Part shown: positions 1-8,554 of the stretch, piece after piece
How the letters are laid out: the number at the start of each line of letters is the position of its first letter
Position numbering within the stretch: the first letter of the stretch is position 1
Source: Acetobacteraceae bacterium
Lineage (GTDB): Bacteria; Pseudomonadota; Alphaproteobacteria; Acetobacterales; Acetobacteraceae
NCBI GenBank assembly: GCA_003133065.1
Contig: PKZM01000148.1
Span: 7,892 to 40,700, forward strand
Reading direction: 5' to 3'
Length of the DNA stretch: 32,809 bases
Position numbers and translations under genes: made by a program
The notes under the pieces: model-generated
What the model was told of the DNA's origin: nothing
Databases searched by the model: none
Seen by the model: only the letters and a program-made list of their open reading frames with translations

Positions 1-780
1 TCCCGTCAGCAGCCCCGCGGGGCTCACCGGTACATGCTTCATCGTCACCGCATCGTCCACATTCCCGCCTACCACCGTCAGCACCCCGGGGGTCACCTGC
101 ACCACCAGGTCGCAATGCGCGGGAAATGGGTCCACCGTCGGCAAATCCGCAAAACTCAGTCCGGCGGACTTGCCCCGCGCGAGGCACATCAAATCCCCGG
201 CCATGGGCGCGTAAGCCTGCGGCGGATAGGCACGCAGCACCTTCGTCGTCCCGAGCACGGCCGCGTTGATGTAAGTGGAGTGGTTGGGCGAATACGGGAA
301 ATCAGCCCCGGCACCGGCAATCCGCATGACATAGGAAATGAACGCGGCCGACCACGCATAGGTCCCGTCGTCCTCCGCCGGAAAAACCACGCCGGCCTCG
401 TCATGCTTGCCGGTCCATGAGACTTCGCGCTCGCCCGGATCCTGGCCAACCCACCAATACTCGCCCACGCGTTGCCATAGCCCAGGCTCACGCTCCGGCT
501 TCAGCTCCGGGGGCGGGTGCGGCCGCGTGCCGGGCGGATCGTCGTCGACCGTCTGCCCAAACAGACGCCATTCCCGCATCGCTATGGCGATAGCATCCTC
601 GCGGGCGAAGGGCTCCCACGGCACCAGCGCGAAGGGCGGCACGTGATCGTCCGCCACCATGGGGCCATGCACGATGCGGCCTTGGGTTTTGGGCGTGACA
701 CCGGGGCCTTTTGGGTGGGGGGTGGTACAACCGACCACAAGGAGAGAAAGAAAGACTTCTTTTTTGAAAAAAAGAAGCAA
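1..780 (-). CDS. DUF2272-like lipoprotein, partial (C-terminus beyond left edge)
   Basis: Manual minus-strand translation absent from the ORF track: ...LLVVGCTTPHPKGPGVTPKTQGRIVHGPMVADDHVPPFALVPWEPFAREDAIAIAMREWRLFGQTV...GTYAWSAAFISYVMRIAGAGADFPYSPNHSTYINAAV...; open to base 1; lipobox-like LVVGC at about 727-741. Start codon uncertain (TTG at 778-780 lies inside the repeat; an internal ATG lies near 660). Confidence 0.7.
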   Translation of the reverse strand, partial: MLLFFKKEVFLSLLVVGCTTPHPKGPGVTPKTQGRIVHGPMVADDHVPPFALVPWEPFAREDAIAIAMREWRLFGQTVDDDPPGTRPHPPPELKPEREPGLWQRVGEYWWVGQDPGEREVSWTGKHDEAGVVFPAEDDGTYAWSAAFISYVMRIAGAGADFPYSPNHSTYINAAVLGTTKVLRAYPPQAYAPMAGDLMCLARGKSAGLSFADLPTVDPFPAHCDLVVQVTPGVLTVVGGNVDDAVTMKHVPVSPAGLLTG

Positions 781-866
781 AAAACTTTTGACTGTTGGTG
801 CGCGACTCGCCGGCAGCGTGTGCCCGGGGAATAAAGGCTTTTTGGTTCTTTTTTTCAAAAAAGAAC
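756..866. repeat. Intergenic palindromic repeat, locus 1 (outward pair: hairpins 756-777 and 845-866)
   Basis: CTTCTTTTTTGAAAAAAAGAAG-CAAAAAACTTTT ... AAAGGCTTTTTG-GTTCTTTTTTTCAAAAAAGAAC. Confidence 0.95.
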
Positions 867-874
867 GCTCTTCC

Positions 875-1699
875 TCAGCATCTGACCTTGTGGATTTTCG
901 GGTCATACCCGGACAGCCCCGGCACTCCGTAGCCGGGCACCAGCAGGTTCTCCAGATCCTCCGCACCCGGCTCCCGCCCGAACCAGGCTTTCGACAAGCG
1001 CGCCACCGTGCCGTTCTGCTTCAAGCACCGTAACGCATCCTCCACCTCATCGCGTAATTCCACATCGGCTTTGCGCACCGCAGCACTCTCATGCGTGCGA
1101 GTCTCGGGTAATGACATGCCCGCCACGTAACCCGGATCATGGGCTGCCGCATATAACTGGATCGGGCTGCCGCTGAGGCTCACATCCGCCTCATGCCGCA
1201 TCACTGCCTGCGTTGCCGCCAGTGCGCTGGGCGTGGGCGTTACCGTAAAGCCATAGCGTTGCGCGTTGCGAAGCGCCCAATCGGCATAGGCGCTCCCCTC
1301 CCGCACCGCCAGACGCCGTCCTTTCAGATCCCCGAACCCCCGCACCATCTCTCCGGCCCGCGACCCGAACTGGAACTCCGACCATACATATCCTTCCGTC
1401 AGCAGCATCCCGGCGGCGCGGTCCGGCGTCGCGTTGATCGGGCCAGGCAACAGATCGTAGGTGCCTTGCTCCAGCCGCTTGAACAGCGGCGGGGAGGGCG
1501 AGATCTCGAACACGATCGGCCGCTGCATCCGCGCCGCGATGGCCCGGAACAACTCCACCGTGAAGCCGGTCAACCGACCGCCTTGCTGCACCACGAACGG
1601 CTTCGCATCAGCGACCACCCCCGCCCGCAAGGGGGCTTCCCCCGCCCGCAGCGGCGTCGCTACCAGACACGCCATGAGCACGAGTGAGTGCCGACGCAT
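875..1699 (-). CDS. Family 3 (amino-acid type) periplasmic solute-binding protein
   Basis: 274 aa; signal peptide MRRHSLVLMACLVATPLRAG; SBP_bac_3-like RAGVVADAKPFVV..GRLTGFTVELFRAIAARM...GTYDLLPGPINATPDR. Confidence 0.85.
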   Translation of the reverse strand: MRRHSLVLMACLVATPLRAGEAPLRAGVVADAKPFVVQQGGRLTGFTVELFRAIAARMQRPIVFEISPSPPLFKRLEQGTYDLLPGPINATPDRAAGMLLTEGYVWSEFQFGSRAGEMVRGFGDLKGRRLAVREGSAYADWALRNAQRYGFTVTPTPSALAATQAVMRHEADVSLSGSPIQLYAAAHDPGYVAGMSLPETRTHESAAVRKADVELRDEVEDALRCLKQNGTVARLSKAWFGREPGAEDLENLLVPGYGVPGLSGYDPKIHKVRC

Positions 1700-1850
1700 G
1701 ATCCCCTCGCACCTCCAGACACCCCATCAATGCAAACGCCTCGGCCGTTGGCAAGGCAAGCGCGCCAAAGGCGCAGACCTTGGCCCTCCCCGCTATCGGC
1801 AATCCGCTCCGGGGTCGACGCCCCCACGCCCCCAGAGTAAGTAACCCGGC

Positions 1851-2381
1851 ATGTTCGACTTTTCCTTTCCCGAAATCGCGCTCATCGGCGTGGTGGCGCT
1901 GATTGCCATCGGGCCGAAAGACATGCCGGTGGCGATCAGGGCCATCAGCGACACGGTGAAAAAACTCCGCCGGATGGCCAGCGAGTTCCAAGGGCACGTG
2001 GACGAGATGATACGCGACGCCGATCTCGGCGAGGTGAAATCCACCTTTGACGAACTGCGCAGCATGAACCTGAAAAACACCATCAATCGCGCCATCGACC
2101 CCGATGGCATGGTCCGCACCGCTTTTGCCGATCCTTTCAAGGATCGCCGCGTGCCGGGTGTGGTGGCGCCGCTCGATCAACCTGCGATCGCCGCCGGCCG
2201 CCCCGTTCCGGCACTTCCCCTACCTGACGAGACGGACCTGCCGGAGCCACCCGCCTTCATTCCGCCCGGAGCGGCACCGCCGGTTGCCATGCTGCCCCCT
2301 ATCCCGGCTCCGCCCGCCTTTATCCCCCCGCAAGTCGCCCCGCCCGAACCCATGCCCACCGACACCACGCAGGGCCACTGA
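1851..2381 (+). CDS. tatB: Sec-independent protein translocase TatB
   Basis: MFDFSFPEIALIGVVALIAIGPKDMPVAIRAISDTVKKLRRMASEFQGHVDEM; immediately upstream of tatC. Confidence 0.93.
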   Translation: MFDFSFPEIALIGVVALIAIGPKDMPVAIRAISDTVKKLRRMASEFQGHVDEMIRDADLGEVKSTFDELRSMNLKNTINRAIDPDGMVRTAFADPFKDRRVPGVVAPLDQPAIAAGRPVPALPLPDETDLPEPPAFIPPGAAPPVAMLPPIPAPPAFIPPQVAPPEPMPTDTTQGH

Positions 2382-2384
2382 TCC

Positions 2385-3176
2385 ATGCCTGCCGACGCCC
2401 AGGGCCCGGACCACGATCCCATCAACGACAAGCCGATGCCCCTGCTGGAGCATCTGATCGAGCTACGCCGCCGTCTGCTCTGGTGCGCCGTTGCGTTCGT
2501 GATCGCTTTCTTCGTCTGCTATCACTTTTCCGGTCCGATCTACTTCTTCCTGGCCCAGCCGCTGGCCGCCATCATGCGCCAGCGCGGCGAGCAGCCGCAT
2601 CTGATCTACACCGCGCTCTACGAAGCCTTCTTCACCTACCTCAAGGTTGGATTTTTCGGCGCTACCTTCATCGCCTTCCCGGTGATCGCAAGCCAGGTGT
2701 GGCTGTTCGTCGCGCCAGGCCTGTATCGCAGTGAACGCCGCGCCTTCGCGCCCTTCCTCATTGCAACCCCGGTGCTGTTCGTCGCCGGCGCGGCCCTGGC
2801 CTATTATTTCGTGTTCCCTTTCGCTTGGCGCTTCTTCCTGAGTTTCCAGACAACGGGCGGCCAGGATGGGCTGCAGATCGAATTGCAGGCCAAGGTGAGT
2901 GAATACCTGGCCCTGGTGATGAAGCTGATCCTTGCGTTTGGCATTGCCTTCCAACTGCCCGTGCTGCTCACCCTGTGCGCCAAGGTCGGCCTGGTCTCCT
3001 CGCGCGGCCTGAAACGCTACCGTCGCTATGCCTATGTGGGCTGCTTCATCATTGCGGCCGTGCTCACCCCGCCCGATGTGATCACCCAGACCGGCCTCGC
3101 CGTGCCGCTGATCCTGCTCTACGAAGTCTCCATCTTCGCCGCCCGCCTGGTGGAACCCAAACCGGTCGACATCTGA
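2385..3176 (+). CDS. tatC: Sec-independent protein translocase TatC
   Basis: [43 protein letters not shown]...; multi-TM; TatC signature. Confidence 0.96.
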   Translation: MPADAQGPDHDPINDKPMPLLEHLIELRRRLLWCAVAFVIAFFVCYHFSGPIYFFLAQPLAAIMRQRGEQPHLIYTALYEAFFTYLKVGFFGATFIAFPVIASQVWLFVAPGLYRSERRAFAPFLIATPVLFVAGAALAYYFVFPFAWRFFLSFQTTGGQDGLQIELQAKVSEYLALVMKLILAFGIAFQLPVLLTLCAKVGLVSSRGLKRYRRYAYVGCFIIAAVLTPPDVITQTGLAVPLILLYEVSIFAARLVEPKPVDI

Positions 3177-4450
3177 TGCATGATATCCGCGCCATCCGCG
3201 CAGACCCTGCCGCTTTCGAGGCGGCGATGGCCCGGCGCGGCCTTTATGATGTAGCCGCCCCCCTGCTCGACCTGGATGCGAGCCGCCGTGCTGCCCTGAC
3301 CGTGGAGCAGGATTGGCAGGCCCGCAGTAACGCCACCGCCCGCGAATTTGGCCAGCGCAAGCGGGAGGGGGCTGAAACCGAAACGCTTCTGGCCGCCATC
3401 GAAAAGCTGAAGCGCGAGAAATCCGCCATCGAGCGGGTCGCCGCCGAGGCGGAGCAGGCGCTGCAGGAAGCGCTGGCAAAGCTGCCCAACGTGCTGGATG
3501 CGGACGTACCGGATGGCGCGGACGAAAAATCCAACATGGAGATGAAGCAATGGGGCATGCGGCCCAGCTTCGATTTTCCGGCGCGCCAGCATTTTGAACT
3601 TGGCGAGGCGCTGGGGCTGATGGATTTCGAGCGTGCGGCCAAGATCGCCGGCAGCCGCTTCACCGTGCTGCGCGGCCCGCTCGCGCGGCTGGAGCGTGCG
3701 CTCGGTCAGTTCATGCTGGACCTGCACACCGGCGAGCACGGGTATGAGGAGACGGTGGTGCCGTCGCTGGTAAACGATGCTGCCGCCTACGGCACCGGCC
3801 AACTGCCCAAATTCGCCGAGGATCTGTTTCATACCACCGATGGGCGGTGGCTGATCCCGACTGCCGAGCTGCCGCTCACCAACCTCGTTGCCGGCGAGAT
3901 TCTCCCAGAGAAATCCTTCCCCATTCGCCGCACGGCGCTGACGGACTGTTTCCGCAGCGAGGCGGGTGCGGCGGGGCGTGATACGCGCGGCATGTTGCGC
4001 CAGCACCAGTTCCGCAAGGTGGAGCTGGTGACCATTGCCCATCCCGATCGTAGCCTGGTCGAGCATGAAGCCATGACGCGCTGTGCCGAACGCGTGCTGG
4101 AGCTGTTGGAGCTGCCGTATCGCCGCATGCTGCTGTGTACAGGGGATACCGGGTTCGGTGCGGCCCGCACCTATGATCTGGAGGTATGGCTGCCGGGGCA
4201 GGGGGCTTGGCGGGAGATCAGCTCCTGTTCCAACACCCGCGCCTTTCAGGCCCGGCGGATGAACGCCCGCTTCCGCAGCGAGGATGGCAAGACCATCGCG
4301 CATGTGCACACGCTGAACGGCTCGGGTGTTGCCGTTGGCCGCGCGCTGATTGCGGTGATGGAAAACTACCAGACCAGGGATGGCGCTATCCGCATCCCCC
4401 CCGCCTTGCGCCCCTACCTGGCCGGCCAGGACCTGATCCAGAAGGCGTAG
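3176..4450 (+). CDS. serS: Serine--tRNA ligase
   Basis: [23 protein letters not shown]...[27 protein letters not shown]...[26 protein letters not shown] overlap with the tatC stop; the listed ORF from 2975 is over-extended. Confidence 0.97.
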   Translation: MHDIRAIRADPAAFEAAMARRGLYDVAAPLLDLDASRRAALTVEQDWQARSNATAREFGQRKREGAETETLLAAIEKLKREKSAIERVAAEAEQALQEALAKLPNVLDADVPDGADEKSNMEMKQWGMRPSFDFPARQHFELGEALGLMDFERAAKIAGSRFTVLRGPLARLERALGQFMLDLHTGEHGYEETVVPSLVNDAAAYGTGQLPKFAEDLFHTTDGRWLIPTAELPLTNLVAGEILPEKSFPIRRTALTDCFRSEAGAAGRDTRGMLRQHQFRKVELVTIAHPDRSLVEHEAMTRCAERVLELLELPYRRMLLCTGDTGFGAARTYDLEVWLPGQGAWREISSCSNTRAFQARRMNARFRSEDGKTIAHVHTLNGSGVAVGRALIAVMENYQTRDGAIRIPPALRPYLAGQDLIQKA

Positions 4451-4467
4451 CGGCGCCGGCATCGCGC

Positions 4468-4585
4468 CCAAACAGATCAAAGTTTTTTGCTTCTTTTTTT
4501 CAAAAAAGAAGTGTCTTTCTTTATTTCCGCTGCGCGGGGCCTTCTTTCTTGAAAGAAAGAAGCAAAGAACTTTTATCTGTTTGGG
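4468..4585. repeat. Intergenic palindromic repeat, locus 2 (inward pair: hairpins 4490-4511 and 4541-4562)
   Basis: CCCAAACAGATCAAAGTTTTTTG-CTTCTTTTTTTCAAAAAAGAAG ... CTTCTTTCTTGAAAGAAAGAAG-CAAAGAACTTTTATCTGTTTGGG; outer arms are also inverted repeats. Confidence 0.95.
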
Positions 4586-4602
4586 TGTGTGGTGGGGGAA
4601 CG

Positions 4603-5403
4603 GTGGTGACAACATGGCGTGATTGGGCGTGCATCGTTGCGGCCGCGGCGGTGCTGGCGGGGTGCAACATGAGCGCGGTGCAAACCAGTTCGGGCTCGGA
4701 TTATCTGGCGCGCACGCCCGCGATCGGTCTGCCGCCGGCCGCGGCTGGGGAGGCCACCACCAACCTGAACGAGGCCGTGCGCCGCGCCGCGGATGTGGAA
4801 CCGACCCTGCAATTCCCTACCAAGATCTGCCTCGCGCGCATCGAGCGATTCGGGCTCACCGAGCCGCCGCCCGATGAACTCGCGCAGTGGGAGCAGCTCA
4901 GCGAAAAGCTCGGCCCTAGCGTGGGCGAATTCGCCGTGCTCAACCCCCTCGTCGCGTCGCTCGCCGCCACAACCTACACCCATCCGGCCAACGAAGCGCC
5001 GCTCGCCCGCATGGTCGCCGATATCCGCCTCGGCGCCGCCCGCGAGCATTGCGACACCGCCTTCATCTACGAACCGAGCGCCACCGGCAAAACCAGCAAC
5101 ACGCCGTTGCAACTGCTGGACTTGACGATCGTGGGCTACTTCATTGTTCCCTCCACCGGCGTGCAGGCCGATGGCACTGTGCAGGCGCTTTTGGTGGATG
5201 TGCGCAGCGGCTACCCCTATGCCCAGCTCACCGGGCAGAGCCACAACGAAACCTTCACCACCGGCAACACGCGCGGCAACGCCATGGTGAGCCACGAGGA
5301 CATCGCCCGCCTTTCCGCTGTGGCTGACTTGATCAAGAAGATCCCGGACACGATCAGCACGCTGCGCACCCGGCTGTCTGATCGGAAAAGTAGCGAGAAA
5401 TAG
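4603..5403 (+). CDS. Putative lipoprotein, unknown function
   Basis: GTG start gives MVTTWRDWACIVAAAAVLAGCNMSAVQ...; lipobox LAGC; the 4186 start in the ORF track reads through serS and the repeat out of frame. Confidence 0.75.
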   Translation: MVTTWRDWACIVAAAAVLAGCNMSAVQTSSGSDYLARTPAIGLPPAAAGEATTNLNEAVRRAADVEPTLQFPTKICLARIERFGLTEPPPDELAQWEQLSEKLGPSVGEFAVLNPLVASLAATTYTHPANEAPLARMVADIRLGAAREHCDTAFIYEPSATGKTSNTPLQLLDLTIVGYFIVPSTGVQADGTVQALLVDVRSGYPYAQLTGQSHNETFTTGNTRGNAMVSHEDIARLSAVADLIKKIPDTISTLRTRLSDRKSSEK

Positions 5404-5440
5404 CCCTTTTGCGTTTGACAGCCGCCAGGGCAACGGCATT

Positions 5441-5477
5441 GAACGCCTGCTTCCGCAGCGAGGGTGGCAAGACCATC
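5441..5477 (+). pseudogene. Duplicated 37-nt fragment of serS
   Basis: gaacgcctgcttccgcagcgagggtggcaagaccatc matches serS 4261-4297 with 2 mismatches. Confidence 0.85.
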
Positions 5478-5521
5478 CCAAACAGATAAAAGTCTTTTGC
5501 TTCTTTTCTTCAGAAAAGAAG
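5478..5521. repeat. Intergenic palindromic repeat, locus 3 (single; hairpin 5500-5521)
   Basis: CCAAACAGATAAAAGTCTTTTG-CTTCTTTTCTTCAGAAAAGAAG. Confidence 0.93.
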
Positions 5522-5676
5522 ACTCTTTCTTCTTGCCCCTCCGTGGGTCTTTCTTCTTGCCGCTCTCCGGCGGGTCCATCAGGGCCGCGGTTGTAGGCGG
5601 GCGGCGTACGCTAAAATACGGTTGCAGGCCGGGGTGGGCTTCGTTACGCTGAGGTGTAATCTCGGGTCATGGAACC

Positions 5677-6336
5677 ATGCCGCTGGGTCGTTGCGACATA
5701 TGCGCGTCCAAGTTGCGGCTCGGCCGGGTCGTTTGCGATCGCTGCGGCGCGCGGAAGAGCCGCACCAAGGCGATCCTGGGCACGGTGGTGCTGCTCCAAG
5801 CCGTCACCATCGGCATATATATGTATGTCACCACGACGTTCGCTGATCCGATGAAGCATGTGGAGGGCGGCACGCGTGCCGTTATCCCCGTTGCCTTGAA
5901 CTCGCCCATCCCGCCCGCCGGCTGGTTGTATTACGAAACGCGCGACGATCTGGTGGGGGATGTCACCCGGCACGCCCGTGTCCTCAGCCTGAGCGATCCG
6001 CAATCCGGCAAGCCGAGATCCCATGGCAGCACCGGCGTTCTGGAACTGCGGGCCAGCCTGATCTACGGCAACAGCGTGATCATCACCCTGCGCCGCCAGG
6101 CCTTCGATAACGTGGACGAAACCTGCGTTTTTCACGCGCAGTTCGATGCGGAGGATCCGGTCATTTTCAAGGCCGCCGGTGCGGCCGACACCGACACGGC
6201 CACCTTGATCGTTGTGGACACCAAACACTTCCTGCGTGCGCTGCTCGGCGCGCACACGCTCTCGGTCGATGCCCACCTTTCGCCCAACACCGAACGCATC
6301 GCGAGCTTCGACATCACCGGCCTGCGGTGGAATTGA
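5677..6336 (+). CDS. Zinc-ribbon, single-TM membrane protein of unknown function
   Basis: MPLGRCDICASKLRLGRVVCDRCGARKSRTKAILGTVVLLQAVTIGIYMYV; CxxC..CxxC pairs then a TM helix. Confidence 0.75.
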   Translation: MPLGRCDICASKLRLGRVVCDRCGARKSRTKAILGTVVLLQAVTIGIYMYVTTTFADPMKHVEGGTRAVIPVALNSPIPPAGWLYYETRDDLVGDVTRHARVLSLSDPQSGKPRSHGSTGVLELRASLIYGNSVIITLRRQAFDNVDETCVFHAQFDAEDPVIFKAAGAADTDTATLIVVDTKHFLRALLGAHTLSVDAHLSPNTERIASFDITGLRWN

Positions 6337-6380
6337 GAGAGGCAGCACGTACAACATAATTCATCTTGGAGCTAACCCCG

Positions 6381-7015
6381 GTGGCAATCATTGATGTAAC
6401 GACCCAAGGCGTGGTTGCGGGTTCCAGCCAGGAAGTACGCCTTCAAAAAATAGCATATATATCAATGTTGGTCTCGGTAATGGGGGAGATTCAGTATTTG
6501 GCCCTCCTGTAAAAACGTCAATTGTCATCGTAGGCTGCGGTTTTGCACCAGGTTCATCAAGTTACACGCCGTCGAGGTCTACGCCCTACGTGCAGATCGT
6601 CGAAGGAGGGGGTCTTTATCAGGTAACGCAGTGGGGCAACTCCTGGCATTCTGCACTTGAAATGCCATCCTTTCGGGGGCCGATTGCGGGGCCATACGCG
6701 CTCGCATCGTCACAGGTTGTGTTCAATGGCACCGGCTCTGTCGGCGGCTACTGCTCACTCAACGCCTCTTGTTTTAATGTTCAAAGCGTTTACAAGAATG
6801 CCGTCGGAAATTATACAATTAATTTTCAGAAGTCTCTTTCGGATAATGTTTACGCGGTTCTGGGCTCTTTCGCGGGTATTGGCTTCTTTTCAACCTGGGT
6901 CACACTCGAGACTGCTGTGACTGTGCAGCTTTTCAATTCATCTGGCAATGCAGCGGACATCAACTACATTTCTGTGGTTACGTTCGGGAGCAATGATTTG
7001 ATAAGGGGTATGTAG
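6381..7015 (+). pseudogene. Phage tail-fibre-like protein, apparently frameshifted
   Basis: Frame 1 from GTG 6381: MAIIDVTTQGVVAGSSQEVRLQK; -1 frame after the A-run at 6445-6450: NSIYINVGLGNGGDSVFGPPVKTSIVIVGCGF...VYKNAVGNYTINFQKSLSDNVYAVLGSFAG...VTVQLFNSSGNAADINYISVVTFGSN. The C-terminal part resembles tail-fibre domains. Lower GC than neighbours. Confidence 0.5.
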
Positions 7016-7027
7016 TAAGAGGTGGGC

Positions 7028-8389
7028 TTATCTGATGATCGCTCGGCGATCTTTCAGATGCGTTCGATACAAAGCTATCATATCATAGAAGGCCCGCCAC
7101 AGACCTACCAATATGACTGCCGTCAGCGCTATTATAACGGGCTCAATAGACAGACGAAAACGCATGTTCTCTCCGCCATCACCAATGCTGAATATCAGAA
7201 GCCCATAGAGGCTCGTTGGTATCAGAAAAATCACTCCACGGCTCAAGTAGTTTGATTTTCGGCGCCGGCGACGCAAACAGTCAACGACGACTAAAAGTGG
7301 TAGCAAAAAATGCAATGCAAGAATGCTTAAAGCATCTAGAGGAGCAAGGCTAAGTGTCCCAAGGTTTGCTTCGCGGCCAGGCTGTGCGCCCACGCCGAGT
7401 GGGTTTAGGGCAACTTGCTGTTTCTCGCTGAAGCCGCGACTCAACAATCCTGGGAACGGTCTATCAACGGGCTCCACGTATAGCAAGTTCCAAGCGAACA
7501 ACGCAGAATGATCCGCTATACGCTGCCAAAGAAACTCGTACCCCTTCCGAAAGTGTTGAAGAAAGAGGAGGGGGTGAGCTTTCGTGAAGCGGACGACCGC
7601 TGTCCTCCACGCATCCGACTCGGCCGCTATTGAGGGCAAGTTCCAGGGAGCTTGGTAGCCAAGCCGATCCGTCATCTCCTCATCTTGCTTGACCAGGCTC
7701 GGGGGTAGAGACTGTCTCTTGCTTACCTCGAATGGAAAGGTATAATGATGACCAATGGCCTGGAACCACGGCGGATAGATGCCGCTCGGCGCGTCAGCGA
7801 TATCTTTCAAGATCAAAAGATCCTGATTCGCCCAGAATACGCCTTTAGCCATGTTCATTCCGGTCCAGCTTGAATCCTCCATCGTAAACCTGTTCAATGC
7901 CACCCAATTTTTGGCAGCCCAACCGCCCTGCAACACAAGAATAGGTAATACAAGCGCAACTATGCTCCTTGTTCTCAGGAACATGACCGCACCTGGAAGT
8001 ATCGCGAGCGGAAAGAAATTTAATGAGGACCTTGTAAGAGCTGTAAGGGCAGCCAATGTGCCGAGCACGCCAGAGTTGGTAATTGTGTCGGCATCGTTCC
8101 GTTGGGCTAATCTGCACGCCTGCCAACAACAGGCCAAGGTACCCAGCATGCCGAGGTCTTCATAAAACATTTGTCCATAGAAGGCATATTCAGTTACAAG
8201 GAGATCAGTGGATAGTAAGAACCACAGTGAAAACAGCAACGCGATAGCGTTGCTATTTACTAACCGCCTGATCAGGGAACAAAGAAGTACGCCGGCCAGC
8301 AATGATATTATCCCCTGCATCGCGCAGAGAATCTCTGCCGTTCGAAATGGCCAACCTCCAGCGGTGGATGACGGGATCGCGGTTATCAT
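7028..8389 (-). CDS. GT39/ArnT-like polytopic membrane protein, probably N-terminally truncated
   Basis: 453 aa, many TM helices; starts MITAIPSSTAGGWPFRTAEILCAMQGIISLLAGVLLCSLIRRL, which resembles a region downstream of the usual N-terminal catalytic segment. Confidence 0.55.
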   Translation of the reverse strand: MITAIPSSTAGGWPFRTAEILCAMQGIISLLAGVLLCSLIRRLVNSNAIALLFSLWFLLSTDLLVTEYAFYGQMFYEDLGMLGTLACCWQACRLAQRNDADTITNSGVLGTLAALTALTRSSLNFFPLAILPGAVMFLRTRSIVALVLPILVLQGGWAAKNWVALNRFTMEDSSWTGMNMAKGVFWANQDLLILKDIADAPSGIYPPWFQAIGHHYTFPFEVSKRQSLPPSLVKQDEEMTDRLGYQAPWNLPSIAAESDAWRTAVVRFTKAHPLLFLQHFRKGYEFLWQRIADHSALFAWNLLYVEPVDRPFPGLLSRGFSEKQQVALNPLGVGAQPGREANLGTLSLAPLDALSILALHFLLPLLVVVDCLRRRRRKSNYLSRGVIFLIPTSLYGLLIFSIGDGGENMRFRLSIEPVIIALTAVILVGLWRAFYDMIALYRTHLKDRRAIIR

Positions 8390-8420
8390 CGCGGCGGTGA
8401 AAGGAAAGGCAAAAGAAAGT

Positions 8421-8545
8421 GTTCTTTTTTGAAAAAAAGAAACAAAAAACTTTTATCCCTGCGCCGTCCCCCCGATCCGACACGTTGCCGCGGCGCGTGT
8501 CTGAACAGACAAAAGTCTTTTGGTTTCTTTTTTTTAAAAAAGAAC
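8421..8545. repeat. Intergenic palindromic repeat, locus 4 (outward pair, partly degenerate)
   Basis: GTTCTTTTTTGAAAAAAAGAAA-CAAAAAACTTTT ... AAAAGTCTTTTG-GTTTCTTTTTTTTAAAAAAGAAC; centre contains GACACG...CGTGTC. Confidence 0.92.
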
Positions 8546-8554
8546 ATTTCTTTC

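Noticed and set aside
2463-3479. 338-aa minus-strand ORF over tatC/serS
   Set aside because: Antisense to tatC and serS; no domain recognised.
4468-4585. Insertion sequence or MITE with target-site duplication
   Set aside because: Inverted ends exist, but I could not identify a consistent target-site duplication or any transposase; left as a repeat family.
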